This document shows positions 9,026 to 18,349 of a DNA stretch of 64,000 nucleotides, in pieces (within the stretch, counting starts at the first letter, position 1; the number at the start of each line of letters is the position of its first letter). The notes beneath the pieces were generated by a model. That model saw only the letters and a program-made list of their open reading frames with translations, was not told the origin of the DNA and searched no databases. A program made the translations under genes and the position numbers. This DNA comes from Melaminivora jejuensis (lineage in GTDB: Bacteria; Pseudomonadota; Gammaproteobacteria; Burkholderiales; Burkholderiaceae_C): assembly GCF_017811175.1 (NCBI RefSeq), contig NZ_JACWIJ010000002.1, positions 2,542,001 through 2,606,000 of the forward strand. Direction: 5' to 3'.

Positions 9026-9727
9026 TCAGCCCGCTGCCGCCGGCAGGATGCTGACCAGCAGCGCGCGCACGCCGTCCCACAGGATTTCCACGCCCACGCA
9101 CAGCAGCACGAAGGCCATCAGGCGCAGGAAGACGATCTTGCCGGTCTCGCCCAGCATCCGCAGCAGGCGCGGCGCGTAGCGGAAGGTGAGCGTGGCCAGC
9201 AGCCCCAGCAGCACGGCTGCCGTCAGGCCGCCGGCCATGTTGGCGATGGTCGTGGGCAGGCTGGTGCGCACGTGCAGGCTGGCACCGATGGCGATCGACA
9301 CGGCAATCGTGCCCGGCCCGAAGGTCAGCGGGAAGGTGAGCGGGTAGAAGGCGTTGATGCGCGCCTTCTCCTCGCTCAGCGACTGCGCCATGCTGGTCGC
9401 GTCCTGGCTGGCCACGCTTTGCGCGTGCAGCATGTTCCAGGCAATGGAGGCCACGATCAGGCCGCCGGCCACGCGCACCACCGGCAGCGAGATGCCGAAG
9501 ATGTGCAGCACATACGAGCCGATCAGCATGGCCCCCATCAGGAGCACCATGACGTAGCGGCCCACGCGCCGCGCCAGCCACAGGCGGCTGTCCTCGCTGA
9601 GTTCGCCCGTGAGGCTGACGAAGATGGGCGCCGTGGCCAGCGGGTTGATGATAGGCAGCACCCCGGCCACCACGAACAGCACGCTCTTGGCGTAGGCGGC
9701 AAGCAGGTCGGCGATGGACAGTTCCAT
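9026..9727 (-). CDS. MarC-family integral membrane protein
   Basis: A 233-residue inner-membrane protein of the MarC/UPF0056 family. Six hydrophobic segments are visible, with the family signatures LPIINPLATAPIFVSLT near the N terminus and FYPLTFPLTFGPGTIAVSIA in the middle. Despite the name, the family has no established role in multiple antibiotic resistance; the transported substrate is unknown. It converges with the secreted-protein gene (15 bp between stops). Upstream lies a copy of repeat A. Confidence 0.9.
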   Translation of the reverse strand: MELSIADLLAAYAKSVLFVVAGVLPIINPLATAPIFVSLTGELSEDSRLWLARRVGRYVMVLLMGAMLIGSYVLHIFGISLPVVRVAGGLIVASIAWNMLHAQSVASQDATSMAQSLSEEKARINAFYPLTFPLTFGPGTIAVSIAIGASLHVRTSLPTTIANMAGGLTAAVLLGLLATLTFRYAPRLLRMLGETGKIVFLRLMAFVLLCVGVEILWDGVRALLVSILPAAAG

Positions 9728-9750
9728 GGGCGGGCGATGAACGGAGTGTG

Positions 9751-9813
9751 ATTCAAGAAAGATAGCTGTCAGCGCTTGACTGGCAAGGGCTTGGGCCGAT
9801 TTTCATGCAAAAG
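9751..9813 (+). repeat. dispersed repeat A, copy 2
   Basis: This is one of the cleanest copies: AAAGATAGCTGTCAGCGCTT followed by GACTGGCAAGGGCTTGGGCCG and ATTTTCATGC. It lies upstream of marC, between it and the end of the DUF445 gene. Confidence 0.75.
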
Positions 9814-9844
9814 ACAGGGCAGTTGCGGCCCGTCTGGAGCACAC

Positions 9845-11230
9845 TCAGCCGCCCGGCCCCGCCAGCAGCGCCCACAGCGGCGCGGCGTGCGACACGCCAA
9901 ACAGCGCCAGCCCGATCAGGCCGCCCACGATGGTGCCATTGATGCGGATGTACTGCAGGTCGGTGCCGATGTGCAGCTCGACCAGGCGCGCCGTCTCCTG
10001 GGCGTTCCAGCGCTGCACCGTGGCCTGGATGTGCTCGGCCACGGACTGCGCCACATCCGGCGCGAAGGTGGCAGCCCACAGCTCCAGGCGCACGTTCAGG
10101 CGCACGCGCAGGGCAGCGTCGCCGGCCAGCGAGGCGCCCAGCCACAGCCCCATGCCGGCCACACGGCGCGACAGCTCGGACGCCTCGTCCTGCAGGTCGG
10201 CGCGCAGGCGCTGGCGCACCTGCTGCCACATGCCGGACACATACTCGCCCAGCAGCTCGTCGTTTTGCAGATAGCTGCGGATTTCCTCGCCGCGCCGCGC
10301 CCACTCGGGGTCTTGCTGCAGGCGCTCGATCAGGCGGGCAATGGCGCCGTCCAGCGCCTCGCGCAACTCGTGCTGCGGGTCTTCGGCGATCGCCTTGAGC
10401 AGCGTATCGACGGCGTGCGCGATGGCATCGGCGCCTTTGCCCGAGAGCCAGTCGGTGGGCAGCATCCGCTGTTTGAGCGGGTGCTCGCGGCGCAGCCACT
10501 GCACCAGCGTGTCGGCGATGAACTGGCGTGTCTCGGGCGTGCGCACGCGCTCGCCCAGGCGTGCCAGCAGGGCATCCAGCAGCGCCTGGTGCCGGCCCTC
10601 GTGCGTGAGCGCGCCCAGGGCCGAGGCCATGGTGGCGGAGATGTCCAGCCGTCCGACCAGGGTGCGCGCGGCACGCGCCAGGAAGGCCTGGATCTTGGCG
10701 TCCTCGATGGTGTCGAGCACGGTGAGCGCCAGCCGCGCCACCTGGCGGCCCAGCAGCTCGGCGTTGGCCGGTGCGGCCAGCCACTGCGCCAGCATCCGCG
10801 CCGGGTCGTGCTGGCGGATCATGGCCACCAGCGAGGGCGCGTCCAGGAACTTATCGCGCACGAAGCCGGCCAGGTTGCCGCCGATGCGATCCTTGTTGCG
10901 CGCAATGATGTCGGTGTGGCGCGACACCAGCGGCAGCGGGATGCGCCGAAACAGCGCCGAGACGGCAAACCAGTCGGCCAGCGCGCCGACCATGGCCGCC
11001 TCGGCCACGGCGCGCAGGCAGCGCACGGCCAGGCTCGGCGGCAGGAAGTGCGTCAGCGCAAAGACGGCAATGACGGCCAGCAACAAGCCCGTGGCCTGGC
11101 GCTTGGCGCGCGTGAGCTGGCGCGCGTGGACGGCGGAGGCAGCGGAGGCGGTGCTGGCGGCTGGCTCGGCAGCCGCAGCCTCACCGCTGGCCTGGGGCTG
11201 CGGGAATGGCACGTGCATGGAGCCGAGCAT
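9845..11230 (-). CDS. DUF445 membrane protein
   Basis: About 461 residues. After a low-complexity Ala-rich start, a hydrophobic segment TGLLLAVIAVFALTHFLP is followed by the DUF445 signature (AAMVGALADWFAVSALFRR, then HTDIIARNKDRIGGNLAGFV), long helical repeats, and a C-terminal membrane segment (GTIVGGLIGLALFGVS). The family is widespread and uncharacterised; membership in envelope maintenance is only conjecture. The ATG at 11230 (MLGSMHVPF) was used; the ATG at 11218 is equally possible. Confidence 0.85.
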   Translation of the reverse strand: MLGSMHVPFPQPQASGEAAAAEPAASTASAASAVHARQLTRAKRQATGLLLAVIAVFALTHFLPPSLAVRCLRAVAEAAMVGALADWFAVSALFRRIPLPLVSRHTDIIARNKDRIGGNLAGFVRDKFLDAPSLVAMIRQHDPARMLAQWLAAPANAELLGRQVARLALTVLDTIEDAKIQAFLARAARTLVGRLDISATMASALGALTHEGRHQALLDALLARLGERVRTPETRQFIADTLVQWLRREHPLKQRMLPTDWLSGKGADAIAHAVDTLLKAIAEDPQHELREALDGAIARLIERLQQDPEWARRGEEIRSYLQNDELLGEYVSGMWQQVRQRLRADLQDEASELSRRVAGMGLWLGASLAGDAALRVRLNVRLELWAATFAPDVAQSVAEHIQATVQRWNAQETARLVELHIGTDLQYIRINGTIVGGLIGLALFGVSHAAPLWALLAGPGG

Positions 11231-11306
11231 AGACCGGCGCTGCGACCGCAGTCCATCGCCCCGCTGTAGGAGCACGGTGCGCCCGCATGTGCGCCCAGAC
11301 GCGCAT

Positions 11307-11423
11307 TCAGTCCGGCGGCCTGGACTGCTGGGCAGGCGCGGGCGCTTCGTCCAGTTCGCGCAGACGCCGCATGTTGGCCAGCATGGCCTCGCGCTGGGCA
11401 CGTGTCGGGGGTGCGATTTCCAT
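11307..11423 (-). CDS. small hypothetical protein, 38 residues
   Basis: A short frame upstream of the DUF445 gene on the same strand, starting MEIAPPTRAQREAMLANMRR and ending in a Pro/Gln-rich tail. The composition is that of a soluble helical peptide rather than an antisense artefact, and the 77-bp spacing would allow co-transcription with the DUF445 gene. No function is recognised. It may equally be chance, because no strong ribosome site is visible. Confidence 0.4.
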   Translation of the reverse strand: MEIAPPTRAQREAMLANMRRLRELDEAPAPAQQSRPPD

Positions 11424-11486
11424 TGGATGCAAGGCCCCAGGCCAGGCCCGCCTGCCGCCTGTTGCGCCAGGAGGCCTTAACGCAAC

Positions 11487-11516
11487 TTGTAAGCAGACGT
11501 TTTACGTGACTATTAA
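11487..11516 (+). promoter_or_regulatory. candidate sigma-70 promoter of the HTH regulator
   Basis: TTGTAA at 11487-11492 and TATTAA at 11511-11516 are separated by 18 bp in an unusually AT-rich stretch for this genome. A transcript would begin near 11523, leaving a leader of about 37 bases before the ATG at 11560. Confidence 0.5.
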
Positions 11517-11559
11517 ATCAAGTAACCCAGCATTCCAGTGGCCTTCCTAGTGTGGCCGG

Positions 11560-11979
11560 ATGCAGGATGCAAAAAAACGGTTTGCGCAGCAGTTACGCCA
11601 GGCCATGGCTGCGGCGGGCTATGAGGCCAAGCCCGCAGTGCTGGAGCGCGAGTTCAACATGCGCCACTGGGGCAAGCCCATGACGCTGCATGGCGTGCGC
11701 CGCTGGCTGCTGGGACAGACCATGCCCGACCACAAGAAGCTCATGACGCTGGCCACGTGGCTGGACGTTCCGGTACAGGAGCTGGGCTACGGCATGGACA
11801 ACCCGCAACGCGTGAGCGAGCGTCCCAAGGCCTGGCACGCCGGCCTGGGCTACCAGGATCGCGAGTTGTTCGAGATCTATCTGCGCCTGCCCGTGCCCAA
11901 GCGGCGCCTGGCGCGCGACGTGATCCTGGCGATCGCGCGCGCCCACCAGGCCGAAGAGGACGAGCGCGCCGCCTGTTGA
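11560..11979 (+). CDS. small helix-turn-helix DNA-binding protein
   Basis: A 139-residue protein resembling phage-type repressors. Residues 1-75 hold a helix-turn-helix of the Cro/C1 kind: RFAQQLRQAMAAAGY, then TLHGVRRWLLGQTMPDHKKL and a closing helix LMTLATWLDVPVQEL. The C-terminal part (residues 80-139) is charged and helical with no known domain. It stands alone between an AT-rich promoter region and a convergent aminotransferase gene. Target genes are unknown. Orthologue-like proteins are, to my recollection, common in the Comamonadaceae. Confidence 0.75.
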   Translation: MQDAKKRFAQQLRQAMAAAGYEAKPAVLEREFNMRHWGKPMTLHGVRRWLLGQTMPDHKKLMTLATWLDVPVQELGYGMDNPQRVSERPKAWHAGLGYQDRELFEIYLRLPVPKRRLARDVILAIARAHQAEEDERAAC

Positions 11980-11987
11980 GGGCAGCC

Positions 11988-13127
11988 TCAGCCGCGCGGC
12001 GCCACTTGGTCGAGCGCTGCGCGCAAGTGGCCTACGGTGCGCTCGACGTTGTGCCATTTCTCCAGCCCGAACAGGCCGATGCGGAAGGTCTGGAAGTCCG
12101 GCCCTTCGCCGCACTGCAGCGGCACGCCGGCGGCGGTCTGCAGGCCGGCTTCGAGGAACTTCCTGCCGCTTTGGATGCCGGGGTCGGTGGTGTAGCTCAC
12201 GACCACGCCCGGCGCCTTCCAGCCCTCGGCGGCGACGCTGGGAAAGCCGCGCGATTCGAGCAGCTCGCGCACCTTGGCGCCCAGCTCGATCTGCTCGGCG
12301 CGCACGCGCCCGAAACCGTAGTCGCGCGTCTCCAGCATGACGTCGCGCAGCAGCACCAGTGCGTCGGTGGGCATGGTGGTGTGGTAGGCGTGCTGGCCTT
12401 TTTCGTAACCTTCGGCGATCTGCATCCATTTTTTGAGGTCGCACGAGAAGCTGGAGCTTTGCGTGCCCTCGATGGCGCCCCGCGCGCGCTCGGACAGCAT
12501 GACCATGGCGCAGCACGGCGAGCCGCTCCAGCCCTTTTGCGGCGCGCTGATCAGCACGTCCACGCCCGTGGCCTGCATGTCCACCCACATGGCGCCCGAG
12601 GCCACGCAGTCGAGCACGAACAGCGCGCCGACCTCGTGCGCGGCCTCGCTCACAGTGCGCAGATAGTCATCGGGCAGGATGATGCCGCTGGCCGTCTCCA
12701 CATGCGGGGCAAACACCACCCTGGGCTTTTCGGCGCGGATGGCGGCAGCCACCTCGTCCGCCGGGCAAGGCGCCCAGGGCGCCTGGCTGCCGCCTTCCTG
12801 CTGGCGCGCCTTGCAGACCACGGAGCCGCCGCCCAGGCCAGCGTCGGCGTCGAAGATCTGCGTCCAGCGGTAGCTGAACCAGCCGTTGCGCACGATCAGC
12901 ACCTTTTCCCGGTTGGCAAACTGGCGCGCCACGGCCTCCATGCCAAAGGTGCCGCTGCCCGGCACCAGGACTGCGGTGTGCGCGTGATAGACCTCCTTGA
13001 GCGTCGCCAGGATGTCCTGCATGACGCCGACGAAGCGCCGGGACATGTGGTTGAGCGCGCGGTCGGTATAGACAACGGAAAACTCCAGCAGTCCATCAGG
13101 GTCGATATCGGGAAGCAGTCCGGGCAT
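11988..13127 (-). CDS. class V aminotransferase (alanine/serine-glyoxylate type)
   Basis: A 379-residue PLP enzyme. The pyridoxal-binding Lys is in SAPQKGWSGSP; nearby motifs are VPGSGTFGMEAVARQF for cofactor phosphate binding and FVLDCVASGAMWVD for the Asp that contacts the PLP ring nitrogen. The family transfers amino groups between alanine, serine or aspartate and glyoxylate or similar oxoacids; the exact substrate cannot be read from the sequence. It is a single-gene unit, convergent with the HTH gene (8 bp between stops). Confidence 0.85.
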   Translation of the reverse strand: MPGLLPDIDPDGLLEFSVVYTDRALNHMSRRFVGVMQDILATLKEVYHAHTAVLVPGSGTFGMEAVARQFANREKVLIVRNGWFSYRWTQIFDADAGLGGGSVVCKARQQEGGSQAPWAPCPADEVAAAIRAEKPRVVFAPHVETASGIILPDDYLRTVSEAAHEVGALFVLDCVASGAMWVDMQATGVDVLISAPQKGWSGSPCCAMVMLSERARGAIEGTQSSSFSCDLKKWMQIAEGYEKGQHAYHTTMPTDALVLLRDVMLETRDYGFGRVRAEQIELGAKVRELLESRGFPSVAAEGWKAPGVVVSYTTDPGIQSGRKFLEAGLQTAAGVPLQCGEGPDFQTFRIGLFGLEKWHNVERTVGHLRAALDQVAPRG

Positions 13128-13189
13128 GGTGTGGTTTTCTCCAGAAATAGCGGGCGCGCGGCCCCAGGGCGGGGCAGCTTACCACCGGC

Positions 13190-16100
13190 CTACCAGGTAT
13201 CCACGAAGCGCGCGCGGCCTTCGCGCAGCTGCGCCGAGGCCAGGCCGCGCGCGAGCCAGGCGCGGGTCTCAAGCGGGTCGATCACGGCGTCGATCTCCAG
13301 CGTGCTGGCCATGTGCATGGCCTCGCCGTGGGCGTACTGGCGCGCCAGCAGCTGCTGGAACAGCGCATCGCGCTCGGCCCCCTCGGCCACGGCCTCCAAC
13401 TCCTTGCGAAAGCCCAGGCGCACCGCCCCTTCCAGCCCCATGGCGCCGAACTCGCCCGTCGGCCAGGAGACGGTGAACACCGGCGCGTGCAGCCCGCCCG
13501 CCGCCATGCCCATGGCCCCCAGGCCATAGGCCTTGCGCAGCACCACGGCAAAAAACGGCACGCGCAGGCTGGCGGCGGTGACGAACAGGCGGCTGACGTG
13601 GCGCACCTGGGCGGTGCGCTCGACATCCGGCCCGACCATGAAGCCGGGCGTGTCGATCAGGCTGACGATGGGCAGTCCGTGGGCGTTGCACAACTGCATG
13701 AAGCGCGCCGCCTTGTCGGCCGCCGGCGCGTCGATGGCGCCGCCCAGGTGCGCCGGGTTGCTGGCCAGCAGGCCCACTGGCCGGCCCTCGATGCGCGCCA
13801 GGGCCGTGTGGATGCCGACGCCAAAGCCGGTGCGCAGCGGCAAGAGGCTGCCCTCGTCCACCAGACCCGTCATGGCAGCGCGGGTGTCATAGACGCGCAG
13901 GCGGTTTTCCGGCACCACGGCGCGCAGCAGGCGCTGATCGGGCGCGCTCCACTGGCGCGCCCGGCCCTGGAAGAACGACAGATAGTGCCGCGCCGCCGCC
14001 ACGGCCTCGCGCTCATCCTGCACCAGCACGTCGATCACGCCGCTGGCGTGCTGCACGCCGCTCGGGCCGATGTCCTCGGGCGCAAACACGCCCAGGCCGC
14101 CGCCCTCGATCATGGCCGGGCCGCCCATGCCGATGTTGCTCGCGCGCGTGGCGATGATGACGTCCGAGCAGCCCAGCAGCGCCGCATTGCCGGCAAAGCA
14201 GCGTCCGTGCGCGATGCCAACCACCGGCACCTGGCCGGACAGGGCGGCGTAGGCGGCAAAGGTGTGTACGTGCAGGCCGGCGACGATGGCCATGTCGGTG
14301 TCGCCGGGCCGACCGCCGCCGCCCTCGGCCAGCAGCACCACGGGCAGCTGCTGATCCAGCGCCAGGCCCAGCATCCGGTCGGTCTTGGCGTGGTTGCGCA
14401 TCCCCTGGGTGCCGGCCAGCACCGTGGCGTCGTAGGCCATGACCACGGTGCGGGCGCGTTCCTCGTTCTCGCAGTGCGCGCCGTTGACGCTGCCGATGCC
14501 GGTGACCATGCCGTCGGCGGGCGTGTTGGCGATCAGGTCTTCCATGCTGCGCCGGCGCGTCTGCGCGGCCACGGCCAGCTGGCCGTATTCGATGAAGCTG
14601 CCGGCGTCGCACAGGTCGGCGATGTTCTCGCGTGCGCTGCGGCTGCCGCGTGCGTGGCGGCGCGCCATGGCCTCGGGCCGGGCGGCGTCCAGCGTGTGCG
14701 CATGGCGCTCGATGACGCGCTGCAGGTCGGCGCGGATGTGCTCCGGGTCGTGCTGCGTGGCCGGGCCGCTGGCGGCCTCGCCCTGCTGGTCGCCGGCGGC
14801 GTCGAGCAGCACGATGGCCTGCCCTGGCGCCAGTTGCGCGCCCGGCGCCACCAGCCACTGGCGCAGGCGGCCCGCGTGCGGCGCAGCCAGCACGTGCTCC
14901 ATCTTCATGGCTTCGAGCAGGGCCAGCTCGGCGCCGGCGGCGACCCACTCGCCCTCGGCCACGCTGCACTGCACCAGGCGCGCCGACATAGGGGCGCACA
15001 GGGCGCCTGCAGGGGCTGGCGGAGCATCCCCGGCAACAGCAGGAGAATTTGTATGATTTTGGCCCTCAAGCCTTGCTGGACAAGCGCTGACAGCTATGGT
15101 TTTTGCTTCTTCCAGCAACTGCGGCAGCACACCTTCCAGCCAGCGCGTATGGACTTGCTGGCTGCGCATCTCGGGCCGCTCGGCCAGCGCGCGCAGCAGC
15201 GCCAGATTGGTCGCCAGGCCGTCGATATAGAACTCGGCCAGCGCGCGCTGCGAGCGGCGCAGCGCCGCCTCGAAGCCATCCGGGGCGGTCACGATCAGCT
15301 TGGCCAGCAGCGTGTCGTAGTGCGGCGAGGGCGCGCTGCCGGCCTGGCCGTGGCTATCGACACGCACGCCGGGGCCGCCGGGCAGGTCGAAGCGCGCCAG
15401 CCGGCCACTGCCGGGCACGGCGTTGCCCTGGGCATCCAGCGTCTCGGCGTTGATGCGCCACTGGATGGCGCAGCCGCGCACGGGGGGCGGGGCAGCGGCG
15501 TCCAACCCCAGCTGAGCCAGCCGGGCGCCGGCGGCCAGGCGCACTTGGGCCTGCACCAGGTCGATGCCGGTGACCTCCTCGGTGATGGTGTGCTCGACCT
15601 GCAGCCGGGCGTTGGTCTCGATGAAGACGAAGGGCAAGTCCTCGCTGCGCAAGTCCACCAGGAACTCGAAGGTGCCCAGGCCTTCGTAGGCCACGGCGCG
15701 CGCCAGGGTCAGCGCAGCGCCCTGCAGTTGCGCGCGCAGCGCCGGCGTGAGCGAAGGGCTGGGCGCAATCTCCACCAGCTTCTGGAAGCGCCGCTGCAGC
15801 GTGCATTCGCGCTCGCCCAGGGCGATGGCCTCGTGGCCGTCGGCCAGCACCTGCACTTCGATATGGCGCGCGCCTTCCATCAGGCGCTCGACATAGACGC
15901 CCTCGACGCCGAAGGCGGCGCGCGCCTCGCGCTGGCAGCGCGCGTAGGCGTCCTCCAGCTCGGCCAGGCTGCGCACGGCGCGCATCCCGCGCCCGCCGCC
16001 GCCGCCCACGGCCTTGAGCATGACGCCGGCGCCGCCCTGGGCGCTGAAGAATTCACGCGCCTGCTCCAGGCTGACCGCGCTGGCGCTGCCGGGCATGACA

Positions 16101-16483
16101 GGCACGCCCTGCTGCTGCGCCAACTCGCGCGAGCGCGCCTTGTCGCCGAACAGCGCCAGCTGCGCCGGCGTCGGGCCGATGAAGCGCAGGCCGGCGTCAG
16201 CGCAGGCCTGGGCGAAGTCGGCGCGCTCGCTCAGAAAACCGTAGCCGGGATGGATGGCATCGCAGCCGTGCGCGCGGGCGATGGCGATGAGCTGTGCGCC
16301 ATCCAAGTAGGCCGCCGGGCCGCTGGCAGCCAGGGCCACGGCGGCATCGGCGGCCTGCACGTGCGGGGCGTGGGCGTCGTCCTCGGCGAAGACGGCCAGA
16401 CTGGCGACGCCCAGCTCCTGCAGGGCGCGGGCGATGCGGATGGAAATCTCTCCGCGGTTGGCGATCAGGACTTTCTCGAACAT
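13190..16483 (-). CDS. acyl-CoA carboxylase: biotin carboxylase, biotin carrier and carboxyltransferase in one chain
   Basis: A 1097-residue fusion. Residues 1-450 are a biotin carboxylase (MFEKVLIANRGEISIRIARA, HPGYGFLSERADF, GGGGGRGMR). A biotin-carrier domain follows with EAMKMEH, biotinylated at Lys527. Residues 600-1097 are a carboxyltransferase of the PccB type, both halves present (GGRPGDTDMAIVAG, GMGGPAMIEGGG, SLIDTPGFMVG). Such single-chain enzymes carboxylate acetyl-, propionyl- or longer acyl-CoA; the substrate is not determinable here. The acyl-CoA ligase gene lies upstream on the same strand. The linker at residues 460-480 is encoded by repeat A, read in frame. Confidence 0.92.
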   Translation of the reverse strand: MFEKVLIANRGEISIRIARALQELGVASLAVFAEDDAHAPHVQAADAAVALAASGPAAYLDGAQLIAIARAHGCDAIHPGYGFLSERADFAQACADAGLRFIGPTPAQLALFGDKARSRELAQQQGVPVMPGSASAVSLEQAREFFSAQGGAGVMLKAVGGGGGRGMRAVRSLAELEDAYARCQREARAAFGVEGVYVERLMEGARHIEVQVLADGHEAIALGERECTLQRRFQKLVEIAPSPSLTPALRAQLQGAALTLARAVAYEGLGTFEFLVDLRSEDLPFVFIETNARLQVEHTITEEVTGIDLVQAQVRLAAGARLAQLGLDAAAPPPVRGCAIQWRINAETLDAQGNAVPGSGRLARFDLPGGPGVRVDSHGQAGSAPSPHYDTLLAKLIVTAPDGFEAALRRSQRALAEFYIDGLATNLALLRALAERPEMRSQQVHTRWLEGVLPQLLEEAKTIAVSACPARLEGQNHTNSPAVAGDAPPAPAGALCAPMSARLVQCSVAEGEWVAAGAELALLEAMKMEHVLAAPHAGRLRQWLVAPGAQLAPGQAIVLLDAAGDQQGEAASGPATQHDPEHIRADLQRVIERHAHTLDAARPEAMARRHARGSRSARENIADLCDAGSFIEYGQLAVAAQTRRRSMEDLIANTPADGMVTGIGSVNGAHCENEERARTVVMAYDATVLAGTQGMRNHAKTDRMLGLALDQQLPVVLLAEGGGGRPGDTDMAIVAGLHVHTFAAYAALSGQVPVVGIAHGRCFAGNAALLGCSDVIIATRASNIGMGGPAMIEGGGLGVFAPEDIGPSGVQHASGVIDVLVQDEREAVAAARHYLSFFQGRARQWSAPDQRLLRAVVPENRLRVYDTRAAMTGLVDEGSLLPLRTGFGVGIHTALARIEGRPVGLLASNPAHLGGAIDAPAADKAARFMQLCNAHGLPIVSLIDTPGFMVGPDVERTAQVRHVSRLFVTAASLRVPFFAVVLRKAYGLGAMGMAAGGLHAPVFTVSWPTGEFGAMGLEGAVRLGFRKELEAVAEGAERDALFQQLLARQYAHGEAMHMASTLEIDAVIDPLETRAWLARGLASAQLREGRARFVDTW
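15043..15106 (-). repeat. dispersed repeat A, copy 3, inside the carboxylase coding sequence
   Basis: Minus-strand sequence CCATAGCTGTCAGCGCTTGT, then CCAGCAAGGCTTGAGGGCCA and AAATCATACAAATT. It encodes KTIAVSACPARLEGQNHTNS in frame, between the carboxylase domain and the biotin-carrier domain. Confidence 0.75.
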
Positions 16484-16494
16484 ATTCGGCGACT

Positions 16495-16643
16495 TATTCA
16501 AATTTGATAGCTGCATGCGCTTGCTTGGAGCCGGCTCGCGGCCGCTTCTCCCTCTCCCCCAGGGTGAGAGGGAGCTGGAAGGCTGACTGCTCGTGCGCCC
16601 GCAGCTCACCTCCGCCCGCTCCCTCGCGGGAGAGGGAGGGAAG
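16495..16643. repeat. composite intergenic element: repeat A fragment plus inverted CCCTCTCCC hairpin pair
   Basis: 16495-16530 carries TTGATAGCTGCATGCGCTTG, a partial repeat A. 16548-16643 carries two inverted hairpin-forming units, CTTCTCCCTCTCCCCCAGGG and CCTCGCGGGAGAGGGAGGGA, ending three bases before the ligase stop codon. The arrangement is the same as at 57528-57676 in the trp operon. The pair could act as a terminator or mRNA-stability hairpin between ligase and carboxylase. Confidence 0.65.
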
Positions 16644-16645
16644 AA

Positions 16646-18256
16646 TCAGGCCGCGTCCTTGAGCAGCCGCCGCAGCACCTTGCCGGCGCCAGTGGCCGGC
16701 AGGGCGTCGATCACGCGCACCTCGCGCGGCGCCTTGTAGGGCGCCATGTGCTCGCGGCACCAGGCGATGAAGTCGGCCTCCTGCACCGATTGCCCGGGGC
16801 GCGGCACGATGAAGGCGCGCACGACCTCGCCCTTGGCCGCGTCGGGCACGCCGATCACCGCCGATTGCGCCACGGCGGGATGCTTGTTCAGGATGGCCTC
16901 GACCTCCTCGGGGAAGACGCTGTAGCCCGAGACCTTGATCATTTCCTTGAAGCGCCCGGTGAAGGTCAGATAGCCGTCGGCATCCATGCGGCCCATGTCG
17001 CCGGTGTGTACCCAGCCGTCCTTGAGCGTGGCCGCCGTGGCCTCGGGCTTATTCCAGTAGCCCTTGAAGTTGCCCGGCGACAGCAGGGTGATCTCGCCCA
17101 TCTCGCCCACCGGCAGCTCGGCGCCGGTGGCCGGGTCGATGATGCGGATGGCCACGCCCGGCATGGGCTTGCCGTGCGTGCCCCAGCGGATGGCATCGAA
17201 CGGCATCCCGGTGTCCATGGTGTGCGTCTCGGACAGGCCGTAGGCTGCCTCGCAGCTGATGCACGGCCCGCCGGTGAAGGCCTGCCATTTCTGTGCCAGC
17301 GGCTCGGTCAGAGTGATGCCGAAGCTGGTGACCGGGTTGCGCCGCAGGCTCGTCAGGTCGAAGCGCTCGGGCTGGGGCACCTGCATACAGGCGAAGTTCA
17401 TCGGCGCAATCGAGTACCAGTGCGTGACCTTGTGGCGGTCGATGGCCTGCAGCACCGCCACCGGGTCGAAGCGAAACAGCAGCACCTGCCGGGCGCCCGC
17501 CAGCACCGGCACGTTCACGCCCATCAGCATCCCGGCGATGTGGTACAGCGGCGCCACCGACAACGCTATGTCCTGCGCGCCGATCTGCGCTGTCTGTGCC
17601 GTGACCTCGGTCTTGAACAGGGCGTTGCCATAGCTGAGCATCGCGCCCTTGGGCAGGCCGGTGGTGCCGCTGGTGTAGGTCATCAAGGCCACGTCGTCCA
17701 GGCTCAGCTCGACCGGCGCGGGGCGCGCAGCGGCGCGCATCACGGTCAGGAAGTCCTCGCAGTCGGCGGGCACCTGGCGCGGCGCCTGGCGTGCGGCCAC
17801 GAGTTCGGCAGGCGGGTCAATGGTGGGCTGCCCGGGCAGCAGGTCGGCGTAATGCACGACGAAGACGTGCTCGAGCTGGCTGCCTGGGCGCACCTTGTCC
17901 ACCACCGGCAGCAAGTCGGCAGCGGCCACGATGACGCGCGCCTTCAGGTCGCCCACCTGGTAGGCCAGCTCGTGCTCCTTGTTCAGCGGGCCGCTGGGGC
18001 AGACGATGGCGCCGATCTTCTGGATGCCGTAGTGCGCCACCAGGTATTGCGGGCAGTTGTTCAGGAACAGCACCACCGGCTCGCCCTTTTGCACACCCAG
18101 CGCCTGCAGCCGCGCGGCAAAGGCATCGCTGGTGGCGTCCAGCTCGGCCCAGCTGATGCTGTGGCCGTACCAGTCGATGGCAGTGCCCCCGGGGGTCGCG
18201 CGGGCGTGGCGGCGCAGGTGTTCGTGCAAGGGCTGGCGATCTGCAGTGCGATCCAT
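16646..18256 (-). CDS. AMP-forming acyl-CoA ligase
   Basis: A 536-residue ANL-family enzyme that activates a carboxylic acid via acyl-AMP to acyl-CoA. Motifs: YTSGTTGLPKGAMLSYGN (phosphate-binding), AYGLSETHTMD, GWVHTGDMGRMDADGYLTF and the hinge GRFKEMIKVSGYSVFPEEVE. The final catalytic Lys is in ATGAGKVLRRLL. The substrate is not predictable, though the neighbouring acyl-CoA carboxylase suggests fatty-acid or dicarboxylate metabolism. The start at 18256 has a good AGGAG ribosome site. It diverges from a TetR gene that probably controls it. Confidence 0.9.
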   Translation of the reverse strand: MDRTADRQPLHEHLRRHARATPGGTAIDWYGHSISWAELDATSDAFAARLQALGVQKGEPVVLFLNNCPQYLVAHYGIQKIGAIVCPSGPLNKEHELAYQVGDLKARVIVAAADLLPVVDKVRPGSQLEHVFVVHYADLLPGQPTIDPPAELVAARQAPRQVPADCEDFLTVMRAAARPAPVELSLDDVALMTYTSGTTGLPKGAMLSYGNALFKTEVTAQTAQIGAQDIALSVAPLYHIAGMLMGVNVPVLAGARQVLLFRFDPVAVLQAIDRHKVTHWYSIAPMNFACMQVPQPERFDLTSLRRNPVTSFGITLTEPLAQKWQAFTGGPCISCEAAYGLSETHTMDTGMPFDAIRWGTHGKPMPGVAIRIIDPATGAELPVGEMGEITLLSPGNFKGYWNKPEATAATLKDGWVHTGDMGRMDADGYLTFTGRFKEMIKVSGYSVFPEEVEAILNKHPAVAQSAVIGVPDAAKGEVVRAFIVPRPGQSVQEADFIAWCREHMAPYKAPREVRVIDALPATGAGKVLRRLLKDAA

Positions 18257-18349
18257 GAACTGTCTCCTGTATGTCAGAAATCGTTGTTTCGCGGCGCCTT
18301 CCGAGGGTTTGCCATGAGGACAGCGGCCAGGCACCGTATTGCCAATGTA

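Noticed and set aside
13313-16507. Plus-strand ORF of 1064 codons opposite the carboxylase
   Set aside because: Antisense shadow of a strongly supported protein, same composition artefact.
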